In this document: one piece after another, positions 33,839 through 46,200 of the stretch
Position numbering within the stretch: position 1 is the stretch's first letter
Layout of the letters: the number at the start of each line of letters is the position of its first letter
Source of the DNA: Adineta steineri
Lineage: Eukaryota; Rotifera; Eurotatoria; Adinetida; Adinetidae
Direction of reading: 5' to 3'
NCBI GenBank assembly: GCA_905250115.1
Contig: CAJNOI010000016.1
Span: 551,980-615,979, forward strand
DNA: 64,000 nucleotides
The notes under the pieces: generated by a model
Told to the model about the DNA's origin: nothing
Databases searched by the model: none
What the model saw: the letters and a program-made list of their open reading frames with translations, nothing else
Program-made: the position numbers and the translations under genes

Positions 33839-35041
33839 ATGAGGTATATTTATTTGAAAATTTAATATAGAATAATTTTATTTATTCAATATATTTAGTT
33901 CGCTCCGAGTACAAAAGCGACTCGCGTCATCAATTTTAAGTTGTGGCAACAAGAAAATTTGGCTTGATCCTAACGAAGCCAATGAAATTGCCAATGCTAA
34001 TACCCGTAAGTTGCATCTTCATTAGATATAAGAATATTTAGCCCTTCAACAATCATCGATTTTTGATATTTAAAACATTGTTTTACATGTATAACATTAA
34101 TCGATACACACGAAGGGGATATTAACTTTAAATTTCATTTGTCTTATTTTTTTATTGATTTTTATATTGAATCGATAAATAGCAAATATATTGAACAAAA
34201 ATTATTATATAAATTCTTTTTCTTCTTCTTATTATTATTATTATTGTTGTTTAGGTCAAAGTGTACGTAAATTAATTAAAGATGGTTTAATTATTAAAAA
34301 ACCAGTAGCAGTACACTCACGTTTTCGTACACGTAAAAATAACGAAGCTCGTCGTAAAGGTCGACATATGGGTCATGGTAAACGAAAAGGTACAGCCAAT
34401 GCCCGTATGCCAACCAAGGTTTGTTCACCATTAAATCATATTTTGTTTTTGTATTAATTATATTTCTATTTAATTAGATCCTTTGGATTCGTCGTATGCG
34501 TGTATTACGTCGTTTATTGAAAAAATATCGTGCAGCTAAAAAAATCGATCGTCATTTGTAAGTTATATATTTAAAAATGAAGAAAATAAAACTAAATGAA
34601 TTTAATATTAGATACCATGAACTTTACTTGAAATGTAAAGGTAACGTTTTCAAAAACAAACGTGTATTAATGGAATTTATCCATAAGAAGAAAGCTGAAG
34701 TACAACGAACCAAAATGCTTTCCGATCAAGCTGTTGCACGTCGTGAACGTACAAAGGAAAAACGTGTTCGTCGTGAACAACGTATTGCTCAAAAACGTAC
34801 TGAACTTTTGGGTAAAACTAATGAAGATGATGATACAAATGTTGCTGTTCAACAAGCTATTGAACAACAAGCTCAACCAGCTGTTGTTGCTCCAGCTTCA
34901 CAAGCTCCAAATAAAGAAAAGAAACAACAAGATAAAAAACAACAAGAAAAAAAACAACCACAAGCTCCAGCTCCAGCTCCAGCTCCAGCAACAGCAACAG
35001 CACCAACAAAACAACAACCAACACAACAAAAGAAGAAATAA
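33839..35041 (+). CDS. RPL19: 60S ribosomal protein L19 (eL19)
   Basis: Structural protein of the large ribosomal subunit. The first coding exon is only 5 nt (ATG AG at 33839-33843); splicing to TTCGCTCC at 33900 gives [15 protein letters not shown], matching the conserved N terminus. Further blocks are textbook eL19: [79 protein letters not shown] and [18 protein letters not shown]. Four introns; the second is long for this genome at about 245 nt. The C terminus after [11 protein letters not shown] is extended by about 65 residues of Gln, Lys, Ala and Pro, including AP repeats, ending QQKKK, well beyond the human protein. Expression is presumably high and constitutive. Confidence 0.97.
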
Positions 35042-38000
35042 AATCTTAATAAAAGCTGAGCATTGGACACAAATAACATTCAATGTGTCTTTTATCTCGT
35101 TTTTTCCATCGTCGTTTTATATCGAACGATGTTTTTGATTGCCTTCTGTTTATTACAATAAAATAAAAACAAGCAACCGCATATATAATAACAAAAAAAT
35201 ATAGAATATATATTTTATCATCAAAAAATCAAAATTCATTTTTGCATTTCAAATGTCTACTCAATTAAAAGAATAGCAATGAAAGATTATGTTATTTGTT
35301 TAAAGATTCAGTTCAAACAAATAATTTCTTAGTTATGTTTCATCAATAATCGCTTTTCTCTTATGTATTTATTTGCACTTTGAGATTAATAATCTTAAAC
35401 AACATCAATAGATATTTTTCATTTCCTACTTATCATATAGTCCGACATATGTCTCGCATTTTTTTTACGATAATAGTATTTAACAGGATGTTGCTACTTA
35501 TATTCAAAACGAGAATATCAGTAAAAATTCTCATCAATTTTATTTCTCGTTTCACGAGTATATATATATATATTTACTATACACTATAATTACTATAATA
35601 GGTTTACTTAATACGGTTCCAATTTTGTCCGTTAATTCATGAATATAATAGCCGACTCATATATATGTATGCTATTGAATAGTTTTATAAACCATTTATA
35701 GTATATGATTGTATGAAACAGCTCATACAAGATATATGACTATAAAGAAAAAAAAAGGAACTATTTAGTAAGTAGAAGACAACAAGTCGTACTCTATTAT
35801 AAAAATTTTAAATTGAGCAAGATTTTCGATAAAAATCTTTCTTTCTTTTTTTTTTTGTTGAAGCAATAAATAAAAAGAATTAGTAATTGTATTTGATAAA
35901 TCGTACTTGTTCACCTTTGCATGGATTCACTCAATTTATCGATTTAACAATAAGATAAAAGTAAATGATTTATTGTATTAGTATGGTTTCTCTTTCTATT
36001 CAGAGTGAATCATGTCAACTGTGTGATGAACTTAATATTCAATTGAAGCTTATATTATTCTCGATAAAAAGGTGATCGAATACATTTAATATTTTAAAAA
36101 AATTCATAAAATATAATCTTAAAAAAAAACGCGAAAATCAATCAATCGAAAAATATTAACAATTAGATTTCTCTCATTCCAAGAAAGAAATTAAACAAGT
36201 ATTTCAATGATTTGTTAGAGATAATGATTATAGCAATGAAAACAATAGGAAGGTCATCTTATTGTTACAATCTCTCTTCATCCTAGACTGAAAGCTTCAT
36301 TCTCTTTCGAAGGAGACCATGATAAATGTTATTGAAATCTTTATCAGTAATGAAATTGAGCTTATATATTATACTATTACTTCTTAGTAATTGTATGCAT
36401 TGTAGAGAAGGTTTTCAATACAACAAAAAACCGTATATTTATGAAGGATAAAGTACTTAAAAAAATAGTAGTTCATATTGAGAGTTCATTTATTCAGTTG
36501 ATTACATTTTCCAATTGCATATTTATATAATTATCATAAATAAACGAAATTTTTCTTCTAATGATACACTTTTAAAAACATAAAAATCATGTCTTTATCT
36601 TTAAAAAGAAATATTTGATATATAAACAAACTTTATTAATATTACTTTGACATAGTGAAGAAGTATTACAATGTGTCAAACTTTACTATAGATGAACTGT
36701 TCAAATAAAGACTTTTCTTCTCATTTTTCGTTCTCGCATCGTTTTTAATTGATCGAATGAATGAAAAATATACTAATAACAATTCAAATAAAGTTTCAAT
36801 ATTAGGAAGTTCTCATATATCTGTATCACATCGATTGGATCATCGTCAATGAGAAGTAACTGAATAATCAGCAAAACGAGATTTAGCTTGTTGAGCCTGG
36901 ATATATGTATGTGCTTGAATTCTATTGCTTTATCAAATTGTTGTAATTGGAGCAGCCCTTGGGATTAAATGAGTAAAATCGTTATTCGTGCTTCTGTTCG
37001 ATTCGTAATCATACTATGAGTATTTAAATATCGAATATCTATATATATATATATATACACGCAAAGCGAGAATGAGAGAGAGAAGAACATTTTACTAAAT
37101 CTTACATCGTTCCTTGAAAACGTCCTATACTCTTTTTTTTTCATTTAAATCAGATGTTCGTTTTCTTTATTTTTTGTTCTTGTATTACTTCATCATAGAA
37201 AAACTAGATTTCTTTTTTCTTTTCGTTCAAAGTAAGTTCATCTCTGCCAAGGTCTTTTAAATGGTCAACTACTCTATTATTCTATGATTAGTAGTTAACA
37301 AAACAGGAAGAATAAGAGAAAGTCATATCGATGATGTAAATACGCAAGTAAATATCTAATTAGTACGTTAGAGCAACAATTCTTGTTTCGCGATGATTAT
37401 GTAAAAAAAAAGAAAAGTTAAAAATATATATTATTTGTAATTTTTTTTCTTTATGTGTATCTGCTCCGAAAAGGTATATATATATATATACACACGCTCG
37501 TTATCGATCGGATGACTAACAAAAGCAAAAGAAAAGACGGCAGAACAGTCAACCTATATAAGGTCTTCAGTTTCCTTTTTTTTCAAACTACTATTTTGTA
37601 CACGATTGCTACGTTTTAAACTTTTTTCCTTGTGTTCTTCTGATGATTTTTTTTCTCCTCCCATTTCTATAGAAGCTGTTATTCTTGTTGATCAGTACCT
37701 AAAAGGCGTAGTATATGTTAGTATGACAGTCAACGATATATATATATATACGTTCTCCTTTCCTTTTTCTTTTTTTAGTACAGGTATATAAAAAGACTCA
37801 CATCTCATTTTTTAACGTCAATGCGGAAAGAAAACGAATGACGATTACTTTCGTTTTTTTTCCTTTGAAATTTCTGAAAAAAATTGTACAAGACAAATTT
37901 GTATATTTACATTTCTTTTTCTTTCATTTAATCTGATAAATGATGATAAATGACTAACAAGCAAACGAGTGCATATATGTCTACACTGTTTTGTTGTTTT

Positions 38001-41000
38001 AATCATGTGCACATTACACTACTACTACTAAACGATTCTTTTCTCCGGTTTTTTTTCCTTTTTTTTTTTTTATTTTCGCTAACGATGAAAGTATTTCGAT
38101 TATCTACGTTGTTTGCTTTTCTTTGACAGTGAAAGGGAATAGAAGAAGAAAAAAAAAAGAATAACAGACAATTGAGAACAGTATCTTGAAAGAGGCAAGG
38201 TGACGATGTCATTGTTATACATACATATGAACAATAGAGTGAGAAACAACAGTTAGAAAATGAATAAATATATTTTAGTTCTTTTTATTTAGAATTGTTA
38301 TTTCTATTGTTTTTTTATTCAAGGTACTTGGTAAACATACTATAGTGATCATTATTATTACTATTATTATTATTATTATTATTACTTTTTCTTCTTCTTC
38401 TTCGTCATCTCAATACAATTCAAATACATTAATCCAAATTCGTTAAGATTTCCTTGTGATTATTTCGAACAGCGTCAAATTACATACAAGGTGTACACGC
38501 GGCACTTACATATATAACATATACACATATACGAGTCGATTGAAACTCATACTTCTCTCTCTCCTTTCTTTACTCTCTCCATACGTGTGCTTAGATCGAT
38601 CGTTTCGTATTGAAAAAAAAAACGAAGAAGAAGAAGACGACGACGACCGACCGACAACGACAGATCAATGAAACTCATTGTCACTGTCATTATTCTCTAT
38701 TCATCTTTTAACTATTGGAAAAAAAATTAAAAACAAAAAAGAATAAATTTATCAATTCTTCAAATATATATATTAGAAATCAAATCAGTAAGTTAAAAAG
38801 ATTGTTTCTTTGCTTTTATGATCGTTTTCTTTTTATTACTACTCCATATTTGACTAGTTCATGCGTATTATAACATTCATGTGTGAACAGAAATTCCATA
38901 TACTTAACGATTTGTCGATTATTTTATATCACGATAAACTTTATATTTTTTTCTTTGCAAAAAAAAATAATGATATCATTCATGAGTAAGATAATATGAG
39001 AAGAAAAGAATAATAATAACAATCATATCAGTATGTTATAATTCTTCTTCTTCTTTTTTAAATTACTTTTCTTTCTTTCTTTCCCTTTCTTGTGGTTATA
39101 TAAAGTAGTTAAAGAGAGAAAAAGAGGACAAGGATAGATAATAAAACTTCATCGTTAAGATTTATTTCTCTCATCTATCGTATAGCGGGCAAAAAAACAA
39201 GCTTTGCATTTTGTTTTAGAGGAGCTTGTCTATATTCGAGTACAACATACGTAAGTCACTATTGAAATGTGAGAGAAGAATAACGCCTTTTGTCCATGAT
39301 TACTGTTAAGAAAAAGAGAGAGAGATAGAAAGAAAGAAAAATTATCTTTCATGAATTTATGATTGATGTTTTATTACCACCACCCATGCGATATTGAACA
39401 GTGGGGATAAACTTTCATATTAAATGATTAGAAATGCAGACATCAACTGTTCTTCTCTTTTTGCACTTTATCGAATTTAAATGAATCTAAGACACTCGTT
39501 TTGCTCTATCGAGTGCGAAAGATAACCTCATTGAATATTAGTTCTTTACTTTTTTAGTGCCATATTTGTAAATGATCAATATATATATCACATACATGTG
39601 ACGAATAGAGACATTCTTTAACATTTTTTTTATGTAAAAAAATAATCACGCGACTTCACTAAGGTGTTATTATTACAAGTATAAAAAAAATAGAAGTGCA
39701 GAAAAAGTTGAATTTTATAAAAACAAACGAACTCTTTTTTATTTTTCTTCTCGATTAATGGCACTGCATATTTAGGGTATCTTGTAAATTATAAAGAAAG
39801 AAATGATAATGATGATGATAATAATACTGATCTAACGATCAACTCTAAGTCTATAAGAGATGCTTGATTGAATTCGACTGTCTAAGCTCTATACAAACAT
39901 GCAGGCATACACACACACATACACATATTTATATACAGACAGAAAAAGGACAACACCTTGAAGCGTTTGTACATTGACAAGTGGCACAATTGTATTGATC
40001 CGCATTTATATGTTTATGCATGCATCCATGCGCATAAAGATAGATTCTGAAGAGAAAGAAAAGAAAAGTGAAGTAGATATGTTGTTTGACTTAGTTGACT
40101 GTCTGTAGTTGCACTAAATATATACTGCAAGCAAATATATACATATATAAATCTCTGTATATATACATATTTATATAAAATTAATATTAATAAATAATAT
40201 TTTAATAGTAAAAAGCAAGTAAATGAAGTTTATCTTTAGATAAATATGAGTTTAAAAATAATGTTAGTATATATATCATTTATATTGATTTTTTAAATAT
40301 AAGTAATACTTTAAATAAGTCGTTTATTACTTCTATTTGACCTTGCTATGTATATGTGTAGAACTAAGAAAAAAGAGAACAAAAAAACATAGAATAATAT
40401 AGAAAGTTGAAGAGAAAGATGAATGAGTTAAGTCAATACCAATAGTAATGATATACATAAGAAAAATTTACTATGATAAAGAGCTTTAATAATAAGAATT
40501 TATACAATTGGTAAGTAACAAAAAAAAAAAGATTTACATTTTTATTCTATTTTTTTACAACTTTTGTCAAGTGTATTGAGATAAATAGTGAGTGTATACG
40601 ACAAGTTTTTCTTTTAAGATATCGTAAAAAACCATCTATTGAATAATACTATTGATATTTGAATAGTAGTATATTGCTGTCATTGACAAATCTTATTCAA
40701 TAAAAAAAACAATATTATCATAATATAGATTCTTTTTCTTCTCTTGTCGATTCATACTATAATAATTTTCAACAACTAGAAAATGTCACTTAAAAATAGA
40801 TTTAATAAAAACAACATAATTGAATTTTAAATGAAGATAGTGAATCATTCTCTTTTTTCTTCCTAATTGATATGTTCGTGATTCGTATACGGCAAAGAAC
40901 AAAGTATAAATTTTAATAGCTACTATCACTATGTATTCGATCATTTTACACATACCTATATTAGATATCATCATTTATCATATGCTTATTAACGATATAA

Positions 41001-43264
41001 ACTAATAGTATTCAAATGAATTTATTATACTAATACTAAAAATCCTTTTGAAATAACAAAGAAAAATAACAAAATACGAATATATTTGATGTAATTATTC
41101 ATAATATAGAGTCATATAATGACGAAGGTAATATTAATGATAAAATTATCTATTATATTTGTTTTTTTTTTCGTAATCAAATTTACGATCTATAGATCAC
41201 TATCTATATAATTATTCGAAAGAAAGACTTTTTTTCTGTATATAATTTTCATTTGCTGACTAATTTCTAGAAAAAATTCTAAAACGGAAGTATGACATAT
41301 GAAGAAAATAAGGGAGTAGAGAGTGTATGCATATAAATGATATCGATGTCGACATAAACCACAAAAAATATATATATGATTCTTTATTATTATGTTTGTT
41401 TTTTCTTTTCATTTTTCTATACATAAAAAAAGAAATAATCGTATAGATTTTTTTATTTTTGTTTCGATCCATTCATGCATATCAATTAAATATAGAGAAA
41501 AATATGTTTTGAGAGTAATATTCTAAAAGAAAAAAACTTTCGATTAGAACAAAATTATTGAAAAGGTTATCAATACAATCTCATTGTCTTCTTGTCTATA
41601 TGTGTTCATATTGGAGCGTGCCATATCTCTTTCTATAGAGTTAGAACAAAGAAAAATGAAGTAAAGGTTAAACACAAGACATTTGAATGGTAATAGTAAA
41701 TATGCCATCGACAGCATAACCATCACCATCAACACTAACCACTTGATCATGTTGTGGCAATGATGATAGTGAAGACGAATCATTCAAATGAATTTCTTCT
41801 TTTTCTTTCTCTCTCTTCTACCATTTATTTCGTTTTTTTTTTACATTTATTTGTTCGATGAAGAAACTTTATCTCTTCTTTGCTCGCTCTCTCTCTCTCC
41901 TATATTCCATTTTCTTTTGCCATCATTGAGTGCCACAAAATGTGCTTGATGTTGTTCGAGCGAGAAAAAGACACACATATAAATTTATATAGATATCGAA
42001 AGGAATTTGTTCTTTTCTTTCTTTGTTTTAAATAAGACAAGAACCGTACATAACGTACATTACTCTTTTTTTCCCGTTTTTTTTGTCTCTATCTCCATTT
42101 CTCTGTACTTTTTCTTTACCCTAAGGGAACAAACAAATAGGAGAGATATATTATACGATGATGATGATAATGATGTTATTATTTAGAAGGTAATGGCCTT
42201 TCAATAAAACTGTGTGAAAGAGTGGGAAAAAAATGAATCGAAAAGAAACACACCGAGAGAGAGATAGAGAGGAAAATGTGTGCAAGGAAGAAAAACGAAA
42301 TAGCTAAACGACGGCGCGTCGGGTCGATTTTGAATAAATGTCCTTCATATATTTCATAGAGAAAAAAAAACAAAATGGACGGGAAGAAAGGAGAAAGATA
42401 AAGAAAGCTAGAGAAAAGTTATCGAAGCGTATCGGTTAGCATTTTCATTTTTGCTGCATTCTTTTTTTGTCTTGCTTTTCGTGCTTAACGATTAGATATA
42501 CATATATGTATGTTGACGAACAGTAATAGTAAGCACAAATAGATAGTATAAGACGTGGTAACAACAACCACTGTAGTTTTTGTTCCACACAACAACTAAT
42601 CATTCGTTTTTTTTTGATCAACACAAGCAGACAAACAGGCAGGCGAGCACACACACACACATACACATTTCAAGGATATCACATTTCAAAATAGGGCTAT
42701 AGGGCTAGACAGGGTTATACAAAAAAAAAGAAAGAAAGTAAGAATGTACATAGTTTAGTACAACGATGATTTTTATTAAATATGTAGTTTTGAAAGGTTT
42801 CTTTTTAAATTAATATTTCACAAATTTCTTTTTTTTTCTCTTGTATTTCATTTTGTTTTGTTTTGAAACATTAGAAGTCAAGTGGTTAAACAGCTTAGAT
42901 TGTATGTACTTCTCTTATTCACTACTTAGACCATTTTAGTCCTTAATATATAGATAAAAGAAACTAAGTACGTATGCATTAGTCAGTCAAATAGAAGAGA
43001 TAAACCAACTATTGTATTGTTTAGTTCAAATGAATTAAATTCGAACATTGAAGTGAAAGAAAATCTTTTTATTTTGTTTTTTTCTTACTTACGAAATTAG
43101 TGTCTTTTTTTTATTACAGAAAAACAATTCAATTTCTTATTTCTAGTTAATGTTATCATCTATTTGCCGATTCGTCTAGTCGTTATTTAGACTAAATATT
43201 AAATAAAAAGGAACTTCTCCCGGTAGAAAAAAAAATTTGGACTGAATAAACTATAAAAATCAAT
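35042..43264. other. Eight-kilobase stretch without recognisable genes
   Basis: No ORF here has homology I recognise. The DNA is AT-rich with simple repeats: TA tracts near 37038-37058 and 37480-37492, ATT/CTT triplet repeats at 38351-38404, and a CA run near 42648-42662. A short GC-rich patch (ACGGCGCGTCGGGTCG) lies at about 42310. A possible decayed coding fragment sits on the minus strand at about 36850-36997. The stretch lies immediately upstream of the nine-PDZ gene and may hold its 5' noncoding exons or control elements. A TTATTACAG tract ends near 43120. Confidence 0.5.
38351..38404 (+). repeat. ATT and CTT trinucleotide microsatellites
   Basis: About a dozen ATT units (with one interruption) are followed directly by CTT units. 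Simple-sequence DNA in a noncoding region. Confidence 0.8.
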
Positions 43265-46200
43265 ATGATGCAAGTTGGAACAAATCAATCAGCTACTTAT
43301 CATAGTCAACCAGCACTATCTTCATCAGGTGGACAAACAGGTCGTTCATCATCAACATCTCGTCAACAACAACAACAACAACAACAACCACAATATGATA
43401 ATGAACAATTAGCAAATATTCGACCACGCATATGTATTTTACGTAAATGGCCACATTATGATGGTAAGAAAATAAATAATTTCTAAAATATTAAAAAAAA
43501 ACTATGATTCTTTTTTGTTTATAGGTTATGGTGTTCATTTAGCACGTAATCAACATTGGCTTGGTTTACGTATTGGTGATGTTGAACCAAATAGTCCAGC
43601 TGAAAGTGGTGGTCTTTTACGTGAAGATGTTGTTCTTGCTGTAAACGGTCATTCAGTTGAAAATGATGATTTTTTTGCTATACTCTCATTTATTCAACAT
43701 GAACTTGAAGCTGATCAAATTCGTTTTCTTGTACTTGATCCTCAGAATGCAGATTTAGCTCGACATAATAATTTACATATCGATGAAAATCATCGAGCAT
43801 GTGTTCGAATGGAAACACCAACATTAACTGTAAGTCCAGAAAAAGTTTTATATGATCAATGGCGTGCAACAAATAATGTTGATCCAACAGCAGCACAAAA
43901 TACAGTTCATCTTGGACCAACACTATCATTAAATCAAAATCAAAATATTCCAAATACTCAACGAAATCAACAAAGATCTTCAAATGATAGAAATGATGAT
44001 GTTTATACATTCTTACCATATTCAGGTATGTTCTGATTTTTAAACAAAAAAGAAAATACTTCAGATTATTACTATAAGCTTTATTTTACAAACATAAGAA
44101 AGACATATTTGATTCTATTTTTTTCTATCTCTGATTTACTCTCTCTCTCTATAAATATCCTATGAACAAAGTAAACTATTACAGATCGTGCACTTGAGAA
44201 CGGCAAATCATTTTTTGAAATACTCTTCGAACAAAATGATCATCCATCATCAAAACAAGACAAAGACCAACGGGAAGGTGACCAAGAAAATGAACAACAA
44301 CAACAACAACATCCACGTCATACTACATATGATCCATCTAATAAGCATTTTACCGGTGATAATGATAATAGTGGAGATCATAAAGACAAAACCCATGGTA
44401 GTCAAATCAAAGATGGTATTAAAAATATCGCTAAAGCAGGCATTGACAATCTTAAATCTATTTTACCGACAAAAACTCACGATGATAATGATTCTAAACA
44501 TAAACCTAGTAGCGGATCAATAGATCATTCTTCTAGTAGGGATGATTCTCCAACATTTATTGACAAAGTTAAAGATAAATTGAAACCATCAGCACACAGT
44601 CCTACAAATACACCGAAACAACAAAAACAATCACAGCCATATGAAAATATGTGGCAATCATCATCTCAGTCACCGCAGCAGGGTAGGAGATGAGAAAAAA
44701 TATTAAAGAAAAAAAATAAAATGCTTTTGGTTATGGATGCTGCTTATCTATTTGACTAGTATTTCTTTCTGCGCATGACTATGCATGAAACTAAAATTAA
44801 ATTATTTTATTTTTCTATATAGTAATTGAATATTCTATTTTTAGACACAAATAACAATTTAAGCGATGAACAACCACGTTTGTGTTCATTACATCTTCGA
44901 TCTGGCGATACAATTGGAATATCATTACAACCTGATAATGATTTTAGTCATATTATAAAACAAGTTGAACCAAATTCTCCAGCTGGTCGTGCTGGTATTG
45001 AAAAAGATGATTGTATTATAACACTTAATGATATACCACTTCTTCGTGTTTCATACGAAGAAGTTTTAAATACTCTTAAAAAATCTCGTGATGAACCAGA
45101 TCTTGATTTTCTTGTTGCAAAAAAATCTTATCTACTTAAATCACGTAAAGATAAAACAGCTGTAGGTGAAGTTTTACCATCATCAAATTTACCGGACAGA
45201 AATAGTTCATCAACTATACCACCAGCACAAGCATTGGAACAACTTTATGATAAATATAATAAGGACAAGAAACCATCATTTGATGAACAAACAAATTCGA
45301 ATAAATCAAGAGAAACAGTTTCGACATCAACACCAAATAATCGATATGATCCAAATTCATCAGATTCAGATAATAATCGATATCCATCAAAACCACAACA
45401 AGGACAAATTTTACATGGTGTTGGACCAGCTACAGCTGATCAATCATCATGGGGTGGAAAGTCAAGTGATGATTTTCGTGTACCAGCTAGTGGTGATTCA
45501 TCAACTCGTTCAACTTCACGAGATCGACGACCAGGTTTGTATATATATATATATATATTTGTCTTTTAATTACAAATATTTTTGAGTAACATTTGCATGA
45601 CCTTTCTATAGTTTTTCTACAAAGAACCTTTAACTAAAAATAACATTTCTTTTTAATAGATGCTGATGATATCAAAGGACGTAATAGTTCAGTAGAAGAT
45701 TCTTTTAAACCTTTACAAGTTGGAATTACTAATCCAACAGCATCACAACAAGCATCTGGAAATGTTTCACCTAATCTTGTTGACGATCGACAACGTGGAG
45801 GTCGACCAACATCATATGATCAACGAGATAATTCAACAGGAGCTTTACCAAGCCCTGGTACAGCAGCTGGAGCAAGTAATCGTGGTGATACAACATCTTC
45901 GCAACCATCACGATCAAATCAAACAATTCAAAATATTACAAATGCTGTACCCATTGTAGCTGGTCAAGGATCATCTCCACGAAGTGACTATGATCAAGGT
46001 TTATTAAATATATACTTATTTTTTGGGTATGAGTGTAATATCTGTTTTATTTTTTTAGGAACCTCTCAAAATACTCCATCAACTCAATCAGATGCTCGTT
46101 TAGGTAAGTTGTATTCTAATATTTCTATTTAAAACTTTTAAATACATAAAAACAAATTGAAAAAAACTAAAAGAATGAATGTGACTATACAGGCGTTACC

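Noticed and set aside
34009..34254. Possible snoRNA in the long RPL19 intron
   Set aside because: No C-box (RTGATGA) and D-box (CTGA) pair and no clear H/ACA form was found by eye.
34734..35138. Alternative-frame ORFs over the RPL19 tail on both strands
   Set aside because: Created by the low-complexity CAA/CCA repeats; the eL19 frame is unambiguous.
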